From Sulfitobacter sp. 20_GPM-1509m (GTDB taxonomy: Bacteria; Pseudomonadota; Alphaproteobacteria; Rhodobacterales; Rhodobacteraceae), in NCBI RefSeq assembly GCF_000620505.1, contig NZ_JIBC01000011.1, positions 1-64,000 on the forward strand: a stretch of DNA of 64,000 bases, written 5' to 3'. The position numbers and the translations under genes were made by a program. This document shows, piece by piece, positions 35,257-43,795 of this stretch. Below the pieces are notes generated by a model. It was not told the DNA's origin. It ran no database searches and saw nothing but the letters and a program-made list of their open reading frames with translations. Numbering within the stretch: the first letter of the stretch is position 1; each line of letters begins with the position of its first letter.

Positions 35257-36254
35257 ACTCGACCACCATGCCCCCGCTTGAGGTAGATGACTTCACAGTC
35301 ACACTGCACACGCCCACTCTCAGTGTGCGCCCGGTCGATGGCGTAAGCTACAGCGTACAAGCTGGCGAGGTTCTGGCCGTCGTTGGGGAAAGCGGGAGCG
35401 GCAAAACCATCCTTAACATGGCTCCTTTGGATCTGTTGCCAGTGGGCGTGGATGCCGAAATGAAGGGAAGTGTGCGGTTCGAGGGACGCGATCTCTTGAA
35501 CATGTCTACCTCTGAACTGGAAGCAGTTCGTGGCGGCGGCATCGGAGTAGTGTTTCAAGATCCTCTTTCCGCTCTGAACCCAGTACGCAAGATAGGGCGC
35601 CAGCTAACTGAAGGAATCGAGCGCCACCTCGGCCTCACGCCGACACAAGCTGAGAACCGCACCGCCGAGTTGCTGACCCTAGTAGGCTTGCCAGACCCCA
35701 AAAGCCGCATGCAACAATATCCGCACGAACTATCCGGTGGACAGCGTCAGAGGGTGGGTATCGCCATGGGCATATCTGGCGAGCCACGAGTGTTGATTGC
35801 AGATGAACCAACCACTGCATTGGACGTGACCGTCCAGGCGCAGATAGTAGAACTTCTAAAGGATCTACAGAAAAGGATGGGAATGGCCATCGTCATTATC
35901 ACGCATGACTTTGGCGTGGTATCGGGCTTGGCCGACAAAGTAGCCGTAATGTATGCAGGACGGCTGTCGGAACTGGGAAGTGTTCGCGACGTCTTGATTG
36001 ACCCAGCCCACCCTTACACCCGCGGTCTTTTGCAGTCGGTCCCATCGCTCACCGTTCCCATGGACACGAAATTCCTAGGCCTTCCCGGTCAGCCGCCAAA
36101 CATGGCATATCGGATCGAAGGCTGTGCTTTTGCTCCTCGTTGCATAGAGGCACGCGCCGACTGCCACGTGAATCGACCGAGCTTGCTGTCTGTCCCACAC
36201 TCTGCGTCCGACCGTCTTGCAGCCTGTCCAGTCATAGTCAATCAGTTTGCCTGA
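35253..36254 (+). CDS. ABC importer ATPase (DppD/OppD-like)
   Basis: A 333-residue ATPase: Walker A GESGSGKT (about residues 45-52), signature LSGGQRQR, Walker B VLIADEPTTALD, H-loop THDFG. The C-terminal oligopeptide/dipeptide domain with its cysteine-rich part (GCAFAPRCIEARADC) is present, which in related proteins holds an iron-sulphur cluster. One of two separate ATPases of this importer, unlike the fused one at 25054. Confidence 0.93.
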   Translation: MNSTTMPPLEVDDFTVTLHTPTLSVRPVDGVSYSVQAGEVLAVVGESGSGKTILNMAPLDLLPVGVDAEMKGSVRFEGRDLLNMSTSELEAVRGGGIGVVFQDPLSALNPVRKIGRQLTEGIERHLGLTPTQAENRTAELLTLVGLPDPKSRMQQYPHELSGGQRQRVGIAMGISGEPRVLIADEPTTALDVTVQAQIVELLKDLQKRMGMAIVIITHDFGVVSGLADKVAVMYAGRLSELGSVRDVLIDPAHPYTRGLLQSVPSLTVPMDTKFLGLPGQPPNMAYRIEGCAFAPRCIEARADCHVNRPSLLSVPHSASDRLAACPVIVNQFA

Positions 36255-36263
36255 GGAGGCTAA

Positions 36264-37253
36264 ATGCTAGAACCCATTCTTCAAATTACCGATCTGAAGA
36301 CGCACTTCCGCGACAGCCGTACTGGTGCAGATATCCGCGCCTGCGACGGAGTAACGTTACACCTGAATCCCGGTGAGATCGTCGGGCTTGTGGGTGAATC
36401 GGGCTGCGGAAAATCTACGCTAGGCCGTACAATTGTGGGGCTGGAGCGCGCTCGATCGGGAAGCATCATGTTCAAGGGCCAGGATGTACTTGCCCTGAAA
36501 GGCCGCGAAGGTGCCGCCACACGCCGCGAGATTCAATATATCTTTCAGGACCCCCTTTCATCGCTTAGCCCACGTCAGACCGTCGGAGAAGCCTTGAATG
36601 AGGCGTTGATTATTAACGGTGAAGGAAACAGCGCCGCGCGGAGAGCCCGCACGTTGGAACTTCTGGAAGAGGTCAGTCTACCGTCGCAATTGGTCGACCG
36701 CTACGCTCGAGAAATGTCAGGTGGGCAGCGACAAAGGGTCTGCATTGCCAGGGCGCTTGCGGCTGATCCCAAAGTGCTGGTTTGCGACGAACCCGTGAGC
36801 TCGCTTGACGTGTCAATACGTGCCCAAATCATGAACCTGTTTCTGAAGCTACGCGACGATATGGGCATGGCTTGTCTTTTGATCGCGCATGACCTTTCTA
36901 TTGTTCGACTCGCGGCACAGCGGGTTTATGTGATGTATTTGGGACAAATCATGGAAGAAGGCCAAAGTGCCAGCCTTTATCGCAAGCCAGCGCATCCCTA
37001 TACGCAGGCATTGCTAAGCGCGGTGCCTTTAACCAACCCTGATGAAGAACAATCGCGACGGCGTATTCTTTTGAGGGGCGAAGTACCTAGCCCGATCAAC
37101 CCACCTTCCGGTTGCCGCTTCCGCACCCGTTGCCCCGCAAAGCAAAGCGAGTGCGAAACGATGCCGCCCTTAATGCCCTTTGAGCCGGGACACGGCGCAC
37201 GGTGTCATTTCACCGGGAAGGTGGACATAGTCGCGAACGCTGCAGTTCCGTGA
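36264..37253 (+). CDS. ABC importer ATPase (DppF/OppF-like)
   Basis: A 329-residue ATPase: Walker A GESGCGKST, signature MSGGQRQR, Walker B VLVCDEPVSSLD, and C-terminal GCRFRTRCPAKQSEC cysteine domain typical of the oligopeptide subfamily. AGGAGG lies just upstream of the ATG. Last gene of the second importer operon; 190 bases later an IS3 remnant begins. Confidence 0.93.
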   Translation: MLEPILQITDLKTHFRDSRTGADIRACDGVTLHLNPGEIVGLVGESGCGKSTLGRTIVGLERARSGSIMFKGQDVLALKGREGAATRREIQYIFQDPLSSLSPRQTVGEALNEALIINGEGNSAARRARTLELLEEVSLPSQLVDRYAREMSGGQRQRVCIARALAADPKVLVCDEPVSSLDVSIRAQIMNLFLKLRDDMGMACLLIAHDLSIVRLAAQRVYVMYLGQIMEEGQSASLYRKPAHPYTQALLSAVPLTNPDEEQSRRRILLRGEVPSPINPPSGCRFRTRCPAKQSECETMPPLMPFEPGHGARCHFTGKVDIVANAAVP

Positions 37254-37439
37254 TTCATCTCATCAGATGCTTTGATAGCTTATGGCTAAAAACTCAACAT
37301 AATAGGGTTGTCCATTGTTATCTGAATGCCAAGTTTCAATTCTTCGCACTGTCATGTATGCGGGCGGAATAATAAATGCGACCAACATCATACATATTGT
37401 TTAGCCTGTCGCGATTCAGCTTGTCTGAAGCGTCCCGAA

Positions 37440-37855
37440 GTTGTCCGAGATCCCCAACTTAAGTAAGGATGAGCGTCTGGCCGAAGCCCGGATCGAGCCG
37501 TCAATACGCTGTATCGGCGACTCGCAAGATAAAGCCTTCGCTGAGACGATAAACGGTCTCTATAAAACAGAACTGGTCCATCGGCAGGGACCGTGGCGCA
37601 ACATGTAGGATCTGGAAATGGCCACACTCGGTTGGAATGATTAGTCGTTTAATCGCTTTACGCTGATCAAAGGGTTCAAGAACAGACGCGAGCTCAGACC
37701 CATCCATTGCCCGGCAATCGCTACTCGAAGCGATGAGAAGAGGAAACATCCCACCAGCAGAGGGCTGAGGACAACTTCTATGCACACTGCGACGTGCCGA
37801 TATGGTCTCATGAAATGAAGCTATAGGTTTCCAGTGAAACCCGGGCGATTCAGTC
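37440..37855 (+). pseudogene. Decayed IS3-family orfB 3' end with terminal repeat
   Basis: Plus-strand translation from 37441 gives ERLAEARIEPSIRCIGDS, AFAETINGLYKTELVHRQG and PWRNM then a stop, unmistakably the C-terminal integrase region of an IS3/IS51-type OrfB. After the stop and frameshifts, NIPPAE and AEDNFYA appear in different frames near 37745-37785. The outer end TTTCCAGTGAAACCCGGGCGATTCA (split here by position, ending about 37852) matches the typical right end of this group. The rest of the element is gone. No function is expected. Confidence 0.75.
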
Positions 37856-38008
37856 CACGATTAGGGATACTGACCGAAATCAGTCTTTTTCCAACGTCGA
37901 GGAAATCGAATTTCTCTCCCACATGTATCTCCTGATACCATTTCGCCGTGCTTTGTTTCATCATTACAGCAAAGGCGCCGATCCTTCAGGAAGTGAATAC
38001 TTTTCACT

Positions 38009-38944
38009 CTACGACCAACCACTAAATGATGCGTTCTGCACTGCTTTGATTTCAGTAGATAATAATTCTATAAATAGCTTTGTCGACAGGGATAACGGGC
38101 GATGTGCTGGTGTAAGAATAGATATATCTGTGCTAAGTTCTGGCTTGAAAGGTCGGAAGACGATCTGTGACTTGGCTGTATTCAATGGCCGATGACCATA
38201 CGCGGTAATTCTATCACAGATCATGTAGCACACGCCCTGTTCGACGAGCTTTAGCCCCGAACTAAATGTCTGCAGTTCAACTATCTGGCTGAAATGATAT
38301 CCACCTTCTTCGAAGGTCTCAACCAACTTCTTAGTGATAGGGTGTTTGTGGTATAGCGTCGCGGCCGCCATACCGTCGAGGTCGACAGGGCTGATCTCTG
38401 AAAGTTGAGCGAGAGGACTGTCAGCAGGAACCGCGCAAAGAAATTCAATATTAAACTTTTTCTGATTGACCGTTTCTCTAGGCGGTAAAGTTTCGGCAAG
38501 ACCAGCATCAAACTTTTGGGACGCAACAAGATCATATACTGAATTTGACGCGTGAGTAAGAATTGAGCTTCTAATACCGGGATTTTTATTCAGCAACTGA
38601 ACTAGGACGCTCGGGATGAGTTCATCAGATGCCGCTGGGTAGGTAGCGATTTTAAGGTGAGACAACTCCAGCGCCGAAATGCGTTTCAGAGTGCGGTTCA
38701 TCTGCTCGAGTCGGCCAAGTATTGCTTCGGCTTCTTCAAGGACAAAATGTGCCTCTGGTGTTGGGACGATTTTTCGCCCCTCTCTTTCAAACAAAAGGAA
38801 CCCCAGTTGCTCTTCTAGAGAAGCGATCATGGCGCTAACTGAAGGTTGAGCCCGCAGCAACGAACTGGCCGCCGCAGACATTGAACCAGTACGCATGACC
38901 TCTCTGAGGGTCTCGAGCTGCTTTATTGTTAATCCCTGACGCAT
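38009..38944 (-). CDS. LysR-family regulator of the TRAP/dehydrogenase operon
   Basis: 311 residues from ATG 38944; a TTG four codons earlier also fits the frame. HTH: LTIKQLETLREVMRTGSMSAAASSLLRAQPSVSAMIASLEEQLGFLLFEREGRK. The C-domain shares the style of the regulators at 19312 and 28621. It is divergent from the TRAP operon across about 100 bases that contain an inverted repeat. It probably senses the imported substrate or its first oxidation product. Confidence 0.9.
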   Translation of the reverse strand: MRQGLTIKQLETLREVMRTGSMSAAASSLLRAQPSVSAMIASLEEQLGFLLFEREGRKIVPTPEAHFVLEEAEAILGRLEQMNRTLKRISALELSHLKIATYPAASDELIPSVLVQLLNKNPGIRSSILTHASNSVYDLVASQKFDAGLAETLPPRETVNQKKFNIEFLCAVPADSPLAQLSEISPVDLDGMAAATLYHKHPITKKLVETFEEGGYHFSQIVELQTFSSGLKLVEQGVCYMICDRITAYGHRPLNTAKSQIVFRPFKPELSTDISILTPAHRPLSLSTKLFIELLSTEIKAVQNASFSGWS

Positions 38945-38963
38945 GCATAGGCTCAATCTATAT

Positions 38964-38986
38964 GATAAGCGATATTTCGAATTATC
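38964..38986. promoter_or_regulatory. Inverted repeat in LysR/TRAP divergent region, candidate operator
   Basis: GATAA at 38964-38968 and TTATC at 38982-38986 flank an inner CGA/TCG pair, giving an interrupted dyad of 23 bases just upstream of the LysR start. It fits a dimeric regulator site. Confidence 0.45.
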
Positions 38987-39037
38987 TTCTATTAATTTTC
39001 TGTGTCAATGCTGCCTGATACTGTCCGGCAGATCACA

Positions 39038-39047
39038 GGGGGGGGGG
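39038..39047 (+). promoter_or_regulatory. Ten-G homopolymer serving as ribosome binding region of dctQ
   Basis: A run of ten G residues ends one base before the ATG at 39048; there is no other Shine-Dalgarno sequence. Homopolymers of this length slip during replication, so the tract could alter translation or spacing, or it could be a base-calling artefact. Confidence 0.5.
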
Positions 39048-39515
39048 ATGGAAAATTTAGTAAAATATATTCTGACAGTGCTCATATGTGTCGTTGCATT
39101 AGGGCAGTTTGTTCAGGTGCTAACCCGATACGTTTTTCAGGTACCAATTATGGGCCTCGAAGAAACCATCATGTTTCCAACGCTCTGGCTGTATATCTTG
39201 GGCGCTGTGAATGCCTCTCGCGAGAACACGCATATTCGCGCCAATGTGCTTGAAATTTTTCTTACAACTGAACGTGCGCATATTATTCTAGCCATCGTAG
39301 GAGAGGTCGCGAGCCTGGTCATCGGGGTTTGGTTGCTAACTTGGGCATGGGATTTCACTGAGTACGCTTGGCGCGTTTGGCGTGAAAGCCCAACCCTCTA
39401 CATTCCAACCTTTTACGGTGACGTAGCGCTCTGTCTGGGGCTGTTCTTGATGATGTCTTACACAGCCATTCATCTTGTCGGACATCTCACACAACTCAGA
39501 CAGGAATCTGCATAA
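39048..39515 (+). CDS. dctQ: TRAP transporter small permease (DctQ type)
   Basis: 155 residues with four hydrophobic helices and the DctQ phrases TRYVFQVPIMGLEETIMFPTLWLYILGA and HIRANVLEIF. The first 35 codons of the longer open frame are not protein-like, so ATG 39048 is taken as the start. The small permease pairs with DctM in the inner membrane. It shares one base with the dctM start. Confidence 0.9.
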   Translation: MENLVKYILTVLICVVALGQFVQVLTRYVFQVPIMGLEETIMFPTLWLYILGAVNASRENTHIRANVLEIFLTTERAHIILAIVGEVASLVIGVWLLTWAWDFTEYAWRVWRESPTLYIPTFYGDVALCLGLFLMMSYTAIHLVGHLTQLRQESA

Positions 39516-40813
39516 TGGTCGAAATCGCACTTCTCGCAATTGCAATATTGGTTATTTTGCTCACCCTCGGCGTCCCACTTCCATATTGCTTCGGTGGCGG
39601 TCTGATGGTGATGTATTTCATTGGCGATACCACCATGAAAGGCAACATGCTTTGGGGGTATCAGCAGATGGGCAACCCTGTGATCCTTGCCATCCCCCTG
39701 TTTATCCTTGCCGGCACCATTATGGCGGAAAGTGGGATAGCGGCGGCGCTACTGCGGTTCGTAAACGCTTTCGTTGGACACATCAGAGGTGGTCTAGGTG
39801 TTGTCGCAACGGTGAGTTGCGCCATAATCGGCGCTATCTCTGGCTCTGGCTTGACAGGTGTCGCAGCGATCGGGCCATTGCTCATTCCTGAGATGGCCGC
39901 GAAAGGCTATCCGAGGGAATATGCAACCGCGTTGGTTGCCAATGCCTCTTTGCTCGGGCTTTTAATCCCGCCCTCAGTGACAATGATTGTCTATGGTTGG
40001 GTCACCGATACTTCGATCTTGGCCTGCTTCTTGTCCACGCTCGGACCAGGTCTGTTGGTCATGTTGTTCTTTTCGCTCGCGAACATCTGGATGTCACGTA
40101 AATTCGATCTGGTTTTGGACAAAAAACCTAGTTTCTCCAAACTGGTCTCCAATGTAAGCAAGCAGGGTTTCAATGCTGCGCCTGCATTGTTGATGCCCAT
40201 CATCATTTTAGGTGGCATCTACGGAGGTATCGTTACGCCGACCGAAGCAGCTGCAATCGCTGTGATCTATTCACTGCCTGTCGGCTTCCTCATCTACAAA
40301 GGCCTAACGATCAAAAACTTCTTAGTTATTGGTAAAGAAGCAGCGACCGCTGTTGGCGCTATAATGTTGATGATCTTGTTCTCTATGATTTTGAGCCAGA
40401 TGCTAACGCTCGAGAGCATCCCGCAAAAATTGGTACAGGCAATCTTCTCGATAACAGAGAATAAAATTGCGCTTCTGATTCTTGTGAACATCCTGCTGTT
40501 TTTCACCGGAATGATTGTAAATGACTTGACTGCCGTAATTCTGATCGGACCGCTGCTGCTGCCCTTAATGACGGCAATTGGCGTATCACCAGTACAATTT
40601 GCTGCAATCATGGGCGTCAATACTGCCATGGGGGGAGTCACACCCCCTTACGCTTCAGTACTTTATCTCGGAGCGCGTATCGGAAACGTCAAAGTAACTA
40701 AAGTCATTCCACCCGCGATGACGTTGATCGCTGTCGGGTATCTACCGGTGGTTGTCCTGACATCCGCATGGCCAGATCTGTCGCTCTTTTTGCCAAGACT
40801 ATTTGGCTACTAG
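39515..40813 (+). CDS. dctM: TRAP transporter large permease (DctM type)
   Basis: A 432-residue permease with about twelve helices. DctM signatures: GVPLPYCFGGG near the N-terminus, IIGAISGSGLTGVAAIGPLLIPEMAAKGYPREYATAL, and LLGLLIPPSVTMIVYG. It carries the sodium-coupled transport path, taking substrate from the DctP-like binding protein. TRAP systems move organic acids, and several members take amino acids, ectoine or sialic acid. Confidence 0.93.
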   Translation: MVEIALLAIAILVILLTLGVPLPYCFGGGLMVMYFIGDTTMKGNMLWGYQQMGNPVILAIPLFILAGTIMAESGIAAALLRFVNAFVGHIRGGLGVVATVSCAIIGAISGSGLTGVAAIGPLLIPEMAAKGYPREYATALVANASLLGLLIPPSVTMIVYGWVTDTSILACFLSTLGPGLLVMLFFSLANIWMSRKFDLVLDKKPSFSKLVSNVSKQGFNAAPALLMPIIILGGIYGGIVTPTEAAAIAVIYSLPVGFLIYKGLTIKNFLVIGKEAATAVGAIMLMILFSMILSQMLTLESIPQKLVQAIFSITENKIALLILVNILLFFTGMIVNDLTAVILIGPLLLPLMTAIGVSPVQFAAIMGVNTAMGGVTPPYASVLYLGARIGNVKVTKVIPPAMTLIAVGYLPVVVLTSAWPDLSLFLPRLFGY

Positions 40814-40872
40814 AAGCGATCTAAACAAACTTCATGTCACTAAAAAACTACAATCAACAGGAGAGACTCAAA

Positions 40873-41859
40873 ATGAAAAAACTGTTCATCTCAGCTATTG
40901 CTAGCTTTGCCATGTTAGCACCCATCGCTCAGGCTAAAGACTACAAAATCAGCCATGTCCGTCCGCAGGGAACTGCGGTCGATAATGACATTCGCGCAAT
41001 GGCGGAGGCATTAAATGGCGCTACGGACGGCCAAGTTAACCTAGAAATCTTTGCCGCCTCGGCGCTAGGGGACTACACGACAGTTCAGGAACGCATCACA
41101 GTTGGTGCAATTGACATGGCAGTTCAACCGGCCTCAGCTTCTGTCGACCGTAGGCTGCAATTAGCCACTTTCCCCTATATTGCGTCGAACTGGGATCAGG
41201 CGAGGGATCTATATGCAACCGGTGGTCCAATTGCGAATGTCGTTAAAGAACTTCTCGCAGATCAAGGTATCGCGGTTCTCGCAACCTATCCTGTCTATTT
41301 TGGTGGAATATCCTTAAACAGGGACGCGATCTCACCCGGCGACCCTAGTGTCAAGAACGGCATCAAAGTCCGCGTCCCGGGGATTAAGAGTTTCCAACTA
41401 ACTGGTGACGCACTTGGTTATATCTCGACACCTATCCCGTTCTCTGAGGCTTTTACGGCCGTTCAAACCGGCGTGGTTGATGGCGTAATCGGCTCCGGCG
41501 CCGAAGGATACTTCGCGTCTTTCCGCGATGTGACGAAGACCTACATTCCAGCGAATACCCACTTTGAGGCATGGTTCCTCATGGCTTCGCAAGAGACCCT
41601 AGACGGAATGGGTGACGATGATCGTAAGGCTCTGCTGGCCGCCGCATTGACGTTTGAAACGTCGCGTTGGGAAAATGCTGAAGCCGACCAAGAGTTGAAT
41701 GAACAGCGTTTGGTCGACGAAGCGGGCACAACAATTGTTGAGCTAACCGGCGAGCAACTGGCCGCTATGGCAGAAAAAGCCCGAGCCGAGATCTGGCCAG
41801 TCATTCTAAACGATGTTGGTGCTGAATGGGGTCAATCCATTCTTGACCAGATTAATTAA
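40873..41859 (+). CDS. dctP: TRAP transporter binding protein (DctP type)
   Basis: 328 residues from ATG 40873 (AGGAGA upstream); signal peptide MKKLFISAIASFAMLAPIAQA. DctP features include VQERITVGAIDMAVQPAS, KVRVPGIKSFQLTGDALG and the helix with PFSEAFTAVQTGVVDGVIG; the arginine of KVRVPG normally salt-bridges a carboxylate of the ligand, so the substrate probably carries a carboxyl group. A strong terminator follows at 41875-41904, so expression of the transporter can exceed that of the enzymes downstream. Confidence 0.92.
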   Translation: MKKLFISAIASFAMLAPIAQAKDYKISHVRPQGTAVDNDIRAMAEALNGATDGQVNLEIFAASALGDYTTVQERITVGAIDMAVQPASASVDRRLQLATFPYIASNWDQARDLYATGGPIANVVKELLADQGIAVLATYPVYFGGISLNRDAISPGDPSVKNGIKVRVPGIKSFQLTGDALGYISTPIPFSEAFTAVQTGVVDGVIGSGAEGYFASFRDVTKTYIPANTHFEAWFLMASQETLDGMGDDDRKALLAAALTFETSRWENAEADQELNEQRLVDEAGTTIVELTGEQLAAMAEKARAEIWPVILNDVGAEWGQSILDQIN

Positions 41860-41874
41860 AAACTTCCCTGAACT

Positions 41875-41904
41875 GAGGGCGGTTTAACCGCCGCCCTCCT
41901 TTTT
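41875..41904 (+). terminator. Rho-independent terminator or attenuator within the TRAP/dehydrogenase operon
   Basis: GAGGGCGG at 41875-41882 pairs with CCGCCCTC at 41891-41898, then C and five T residues. It separates the transporter genes from ridA and the dehydrogenase genes; partial read-through would lower enzyme production relative to the binding protein. Confidence 0.75.
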
Positions 41905-41925
41905 CGAGATCGAAAGAACATACGA

Positions 41926-42279
41926 ATGACGCTGATTATTGAAAGACTTGAGACCAACCAAAGAATGAGCAAGATCGTCAAACACAAGGGCGTTGTTTAT
42001 CTTTGTGGTCAGGTTGGATCCGGAGACACGGTCACGGATCAAACGACAGACTGTCTATCCAGAATTGACGCCCTTTTGAAGCAGGCCGGCACCTCGAAAG
42101 AGAATATTCTTCAGGCGACTATTTGGCTCGCTAACGCCGAGGACTTTAGCGAAATGAATTCTGTTTGGGACGCCTGGGTACCGTTGGGGGGCGCACCTGC
42201 ACGTGCCTGCGGCGAATGCAAACCGACGGCAAATCACCTGAAAGTCGAAATTCTGATCACCGCAGCTTATGGGGAATAA
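41926..42279 (+). CDS. ridA: RidA-family imine/enamine deaminase
   Basis: A 117-residue YjgF/YER057c/UK114 protein. The conserved arginine that holds the substrate carboxylate is at about residue 93 in GAPARACGE, and VYLCGQVG and ATIWLANAEDFSEMNSVW are typical. RidA trimers hydrolyse reactive 2-imino or enamino acids to keto acid and ammonia. Its place between an importer and a C-N-oxidising dehydrogenase strongly suggests that the dehydrogenase releases an imine which RidA clears. Confidence 0.92.
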   Translation: MTLIIERLETNQRMSKIVKHKGVVYLCGQVGSGDTVTDQTTDCLSRIDALLKQAGTSKENILQATIWLANAEDFSEMNSVWDAWVPLGGAPARACGECKPTANHLKVEILITAAYGE

Positions 42280-42372
42280 GTGCAACGTCTGGGGCAATAG
42301 TCTTCAAACCGTCAACACTTTGACCCATGAGATGCAGCGTTGACACGGTCAGTTTCATTTAGGAGCAAAGCA

Positions 42373-43497
42373 TTGTCAAACAACGGTAACAGCACTGAAG
42401 TTGAATTTACCGTCATTGGCGGAGGGGTCGTTGGACTATCCATCGCTTACGGCTTGCTTAGAGAAGGAAAAACCGTCCGGATCCTTGACGAAGGTGACTT
42501 GGATTTCCGCGCTTCACGGGGTAATTTTGCCTTGGTATGGTTGCAAAGTAAAGGCTTCGGTCTGAGCGATTATTCTGTTTGGACACAACGCTCTATCAGT
42601 CTTTGGCCGACGTTGTCCAATGCGCTGCTGCAAGAAACCGGTATTGATGTCGGCCTATCTCAAAAAGGTGGATTTCTACTGTATTTGGACGAGGATGGTC
42701 TTGAACAACATGTGAACCGCCTCACCATCTTGAACCAAGATCTTGCCAACCACCGAATTCCGTTCACCCAGATGGACAATGGCGAGCTCCAGAAGATGCT
42801 GCCGGGGCTGGGGCCCGATGTTGTTGGCGGAACATACTGTCCTTTGGATGGCCACGTTAATGCGCTGCGCCTATTTAACGCCCTACACAAAGCCTGCGTC
42901 AATCGTGGGGTTGATTACGTCCCAAATGCCTCTGTCACAAAGCTGGCGCGCGCAAACGGCGAATACGTCATCGAAACGCTAAAAGGTACTTTTGGGACAC
43001 CAAAAGTTGTGTTGGCAGCAGGCTTGGGAAACGCAAAGCTAGCTCCGATGATCGGCCTTAAAGCTCCGCTTTCTCCACAGCGTGGTCAAATCATAGTGAC
43101 TGAAAAGCTCGATAAGTTTTTAGATTATCCAATCGGCACAATTCGTCAAACAGATGAAGGGAGTGTGCTGATCGGAGCCTCCAAAGAAGACGCTGGCTTC
43201 GATGTAAGTACGTCCTCCAATGTCATGTCTGATTTGGCTGCCGAGGCGGTGAAAATGTTCCCTGTACTAGCACGTGCGCGCATCGTGAGGGCCTGGGGAT
43301 CATTGCGTGTCATGTGCCCTGACGGATTTCCGCTCTACGACGAAGACAGTTCCACCCACGACGCTTTCCTCGTGACTTGCCATAGTGGCGTAACGTTATC
43401 TGCTGCACATGCTCTTGAGCTTACGAAGGAAATTGCGGGCGGAAAGCTGTCTGATCAGTCCAGAAAATTTGGTCCGCAAAGGTTTGAAAATGTTTAG
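42373..43497 (+). CDS. Three-component amine dehydrogenase, DAO-type FAD subunit
   Basis: 374 residues from TTG 42373, with AGGAG seven bases upstream; a TTG at 42340 lacks this site. FAD fold: FTVIGGGVVGLSIAYGLLREGKTVRILDEGD. C-terminal DAO signature: CPDGFPLYDEDSSTHDAFLVTCHSGVTLSAAHALEL. It resembles the beta subunit of D-hydroxyproline, proline or opine dehydrogenases (HcnC/OoxB-like). It overlaps the ferredoxin-like gene by eight bases. Substrate oxidation at a C-N bond takes place here, electrons passing to the other two subunits. Confidence 0.88.
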   Translation: MSNNGNSTEVEFTVIGGGVVGLSIAYGLLREGKTVRILDEGDLDFRASRGNFALVWLQSKGFGLSDYSVWTQRSISLWPTLSNALLQETGIDVGLSQKGGFLLYLDEDGLEQHVNRLTILNQDLANHRIPFTQMDNGELQKMLPGLGPDVVGGTYCPLDGHVNALRLFNALHKACVNRGVDYVPNASVTKLARANGEYVIETLKGTFGTPKVVLAAGLGNAKLAPMIGLKAPLSPQRGQIIVTEKLDKFLDYPIGTIRQTDEGSVLIGASKEDAGFDVSTSSNVMSDLAAEAVKMFPVLARARIVRAWGSLRVMCPDGFPLYDEDSSTHDAFLVTCHSGVTLSAAHALELTKEIAGGKLSDQSRKFGPQRFENV

Positions 43498-43795
43498 GCG
43501 ACTCATAGCTCCCATCAAGACGATCACTATTATTGTCGACGGCGCCAAAGTTAAGGCTGGGTTCAACGATACTGTGGCAGTCGCTCTTTTAGACGCAGGT
43601 ATTTCTCGATTTAGGATATCCCAAGAGACCTCCGCGCCTCGGGGTTTGTATTGCGGCATGGGTGTTTGCTTCGATTGTTTGGTGACCATTGATGGGGAAG
43701 GCAACCAGCAGGCCTGTCTCACTCAGGTACGTGAGGGGATGGTTGTCACAACAGGCACAGGACGCCGGAACATTTCAAATGAGATAGGGGCATGA
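43490..43795 (+). CDS. Three-component amine dehydrogenase, [2Fe-2S] subunit
   Basis: A 101-residue plant-type ferredoxin-like protein. The cluster cysteines are 55, 60, 63 and 76 (YCGMGVCFDCLV, then ACLTQV). It resembles HcnA, the small subunit of heterotrimeric flavin dehydrogenases. The start at ATG 43490 lies inside the end of the preceding gene; its own stop overlaps the next start (ATGA). Confidence 0.88.
   Translation: MFRRLIAPIKTITIIVDGAKVKAGFNDTVAVALLDAGISRFRISQETSAPRGLYCGMGVCFDCLVTIDGEGNQQACLTQVREGMVVTTGTGRRNISNEIGA

Noticed and set aside
31806-37253. Nickel-specific importer (nikABCDE)
   Set aside because: Architecture is shared by nickel, peptide and opine importers; no nickel enzyme or NikR is nearby, so no specific symbol was given.
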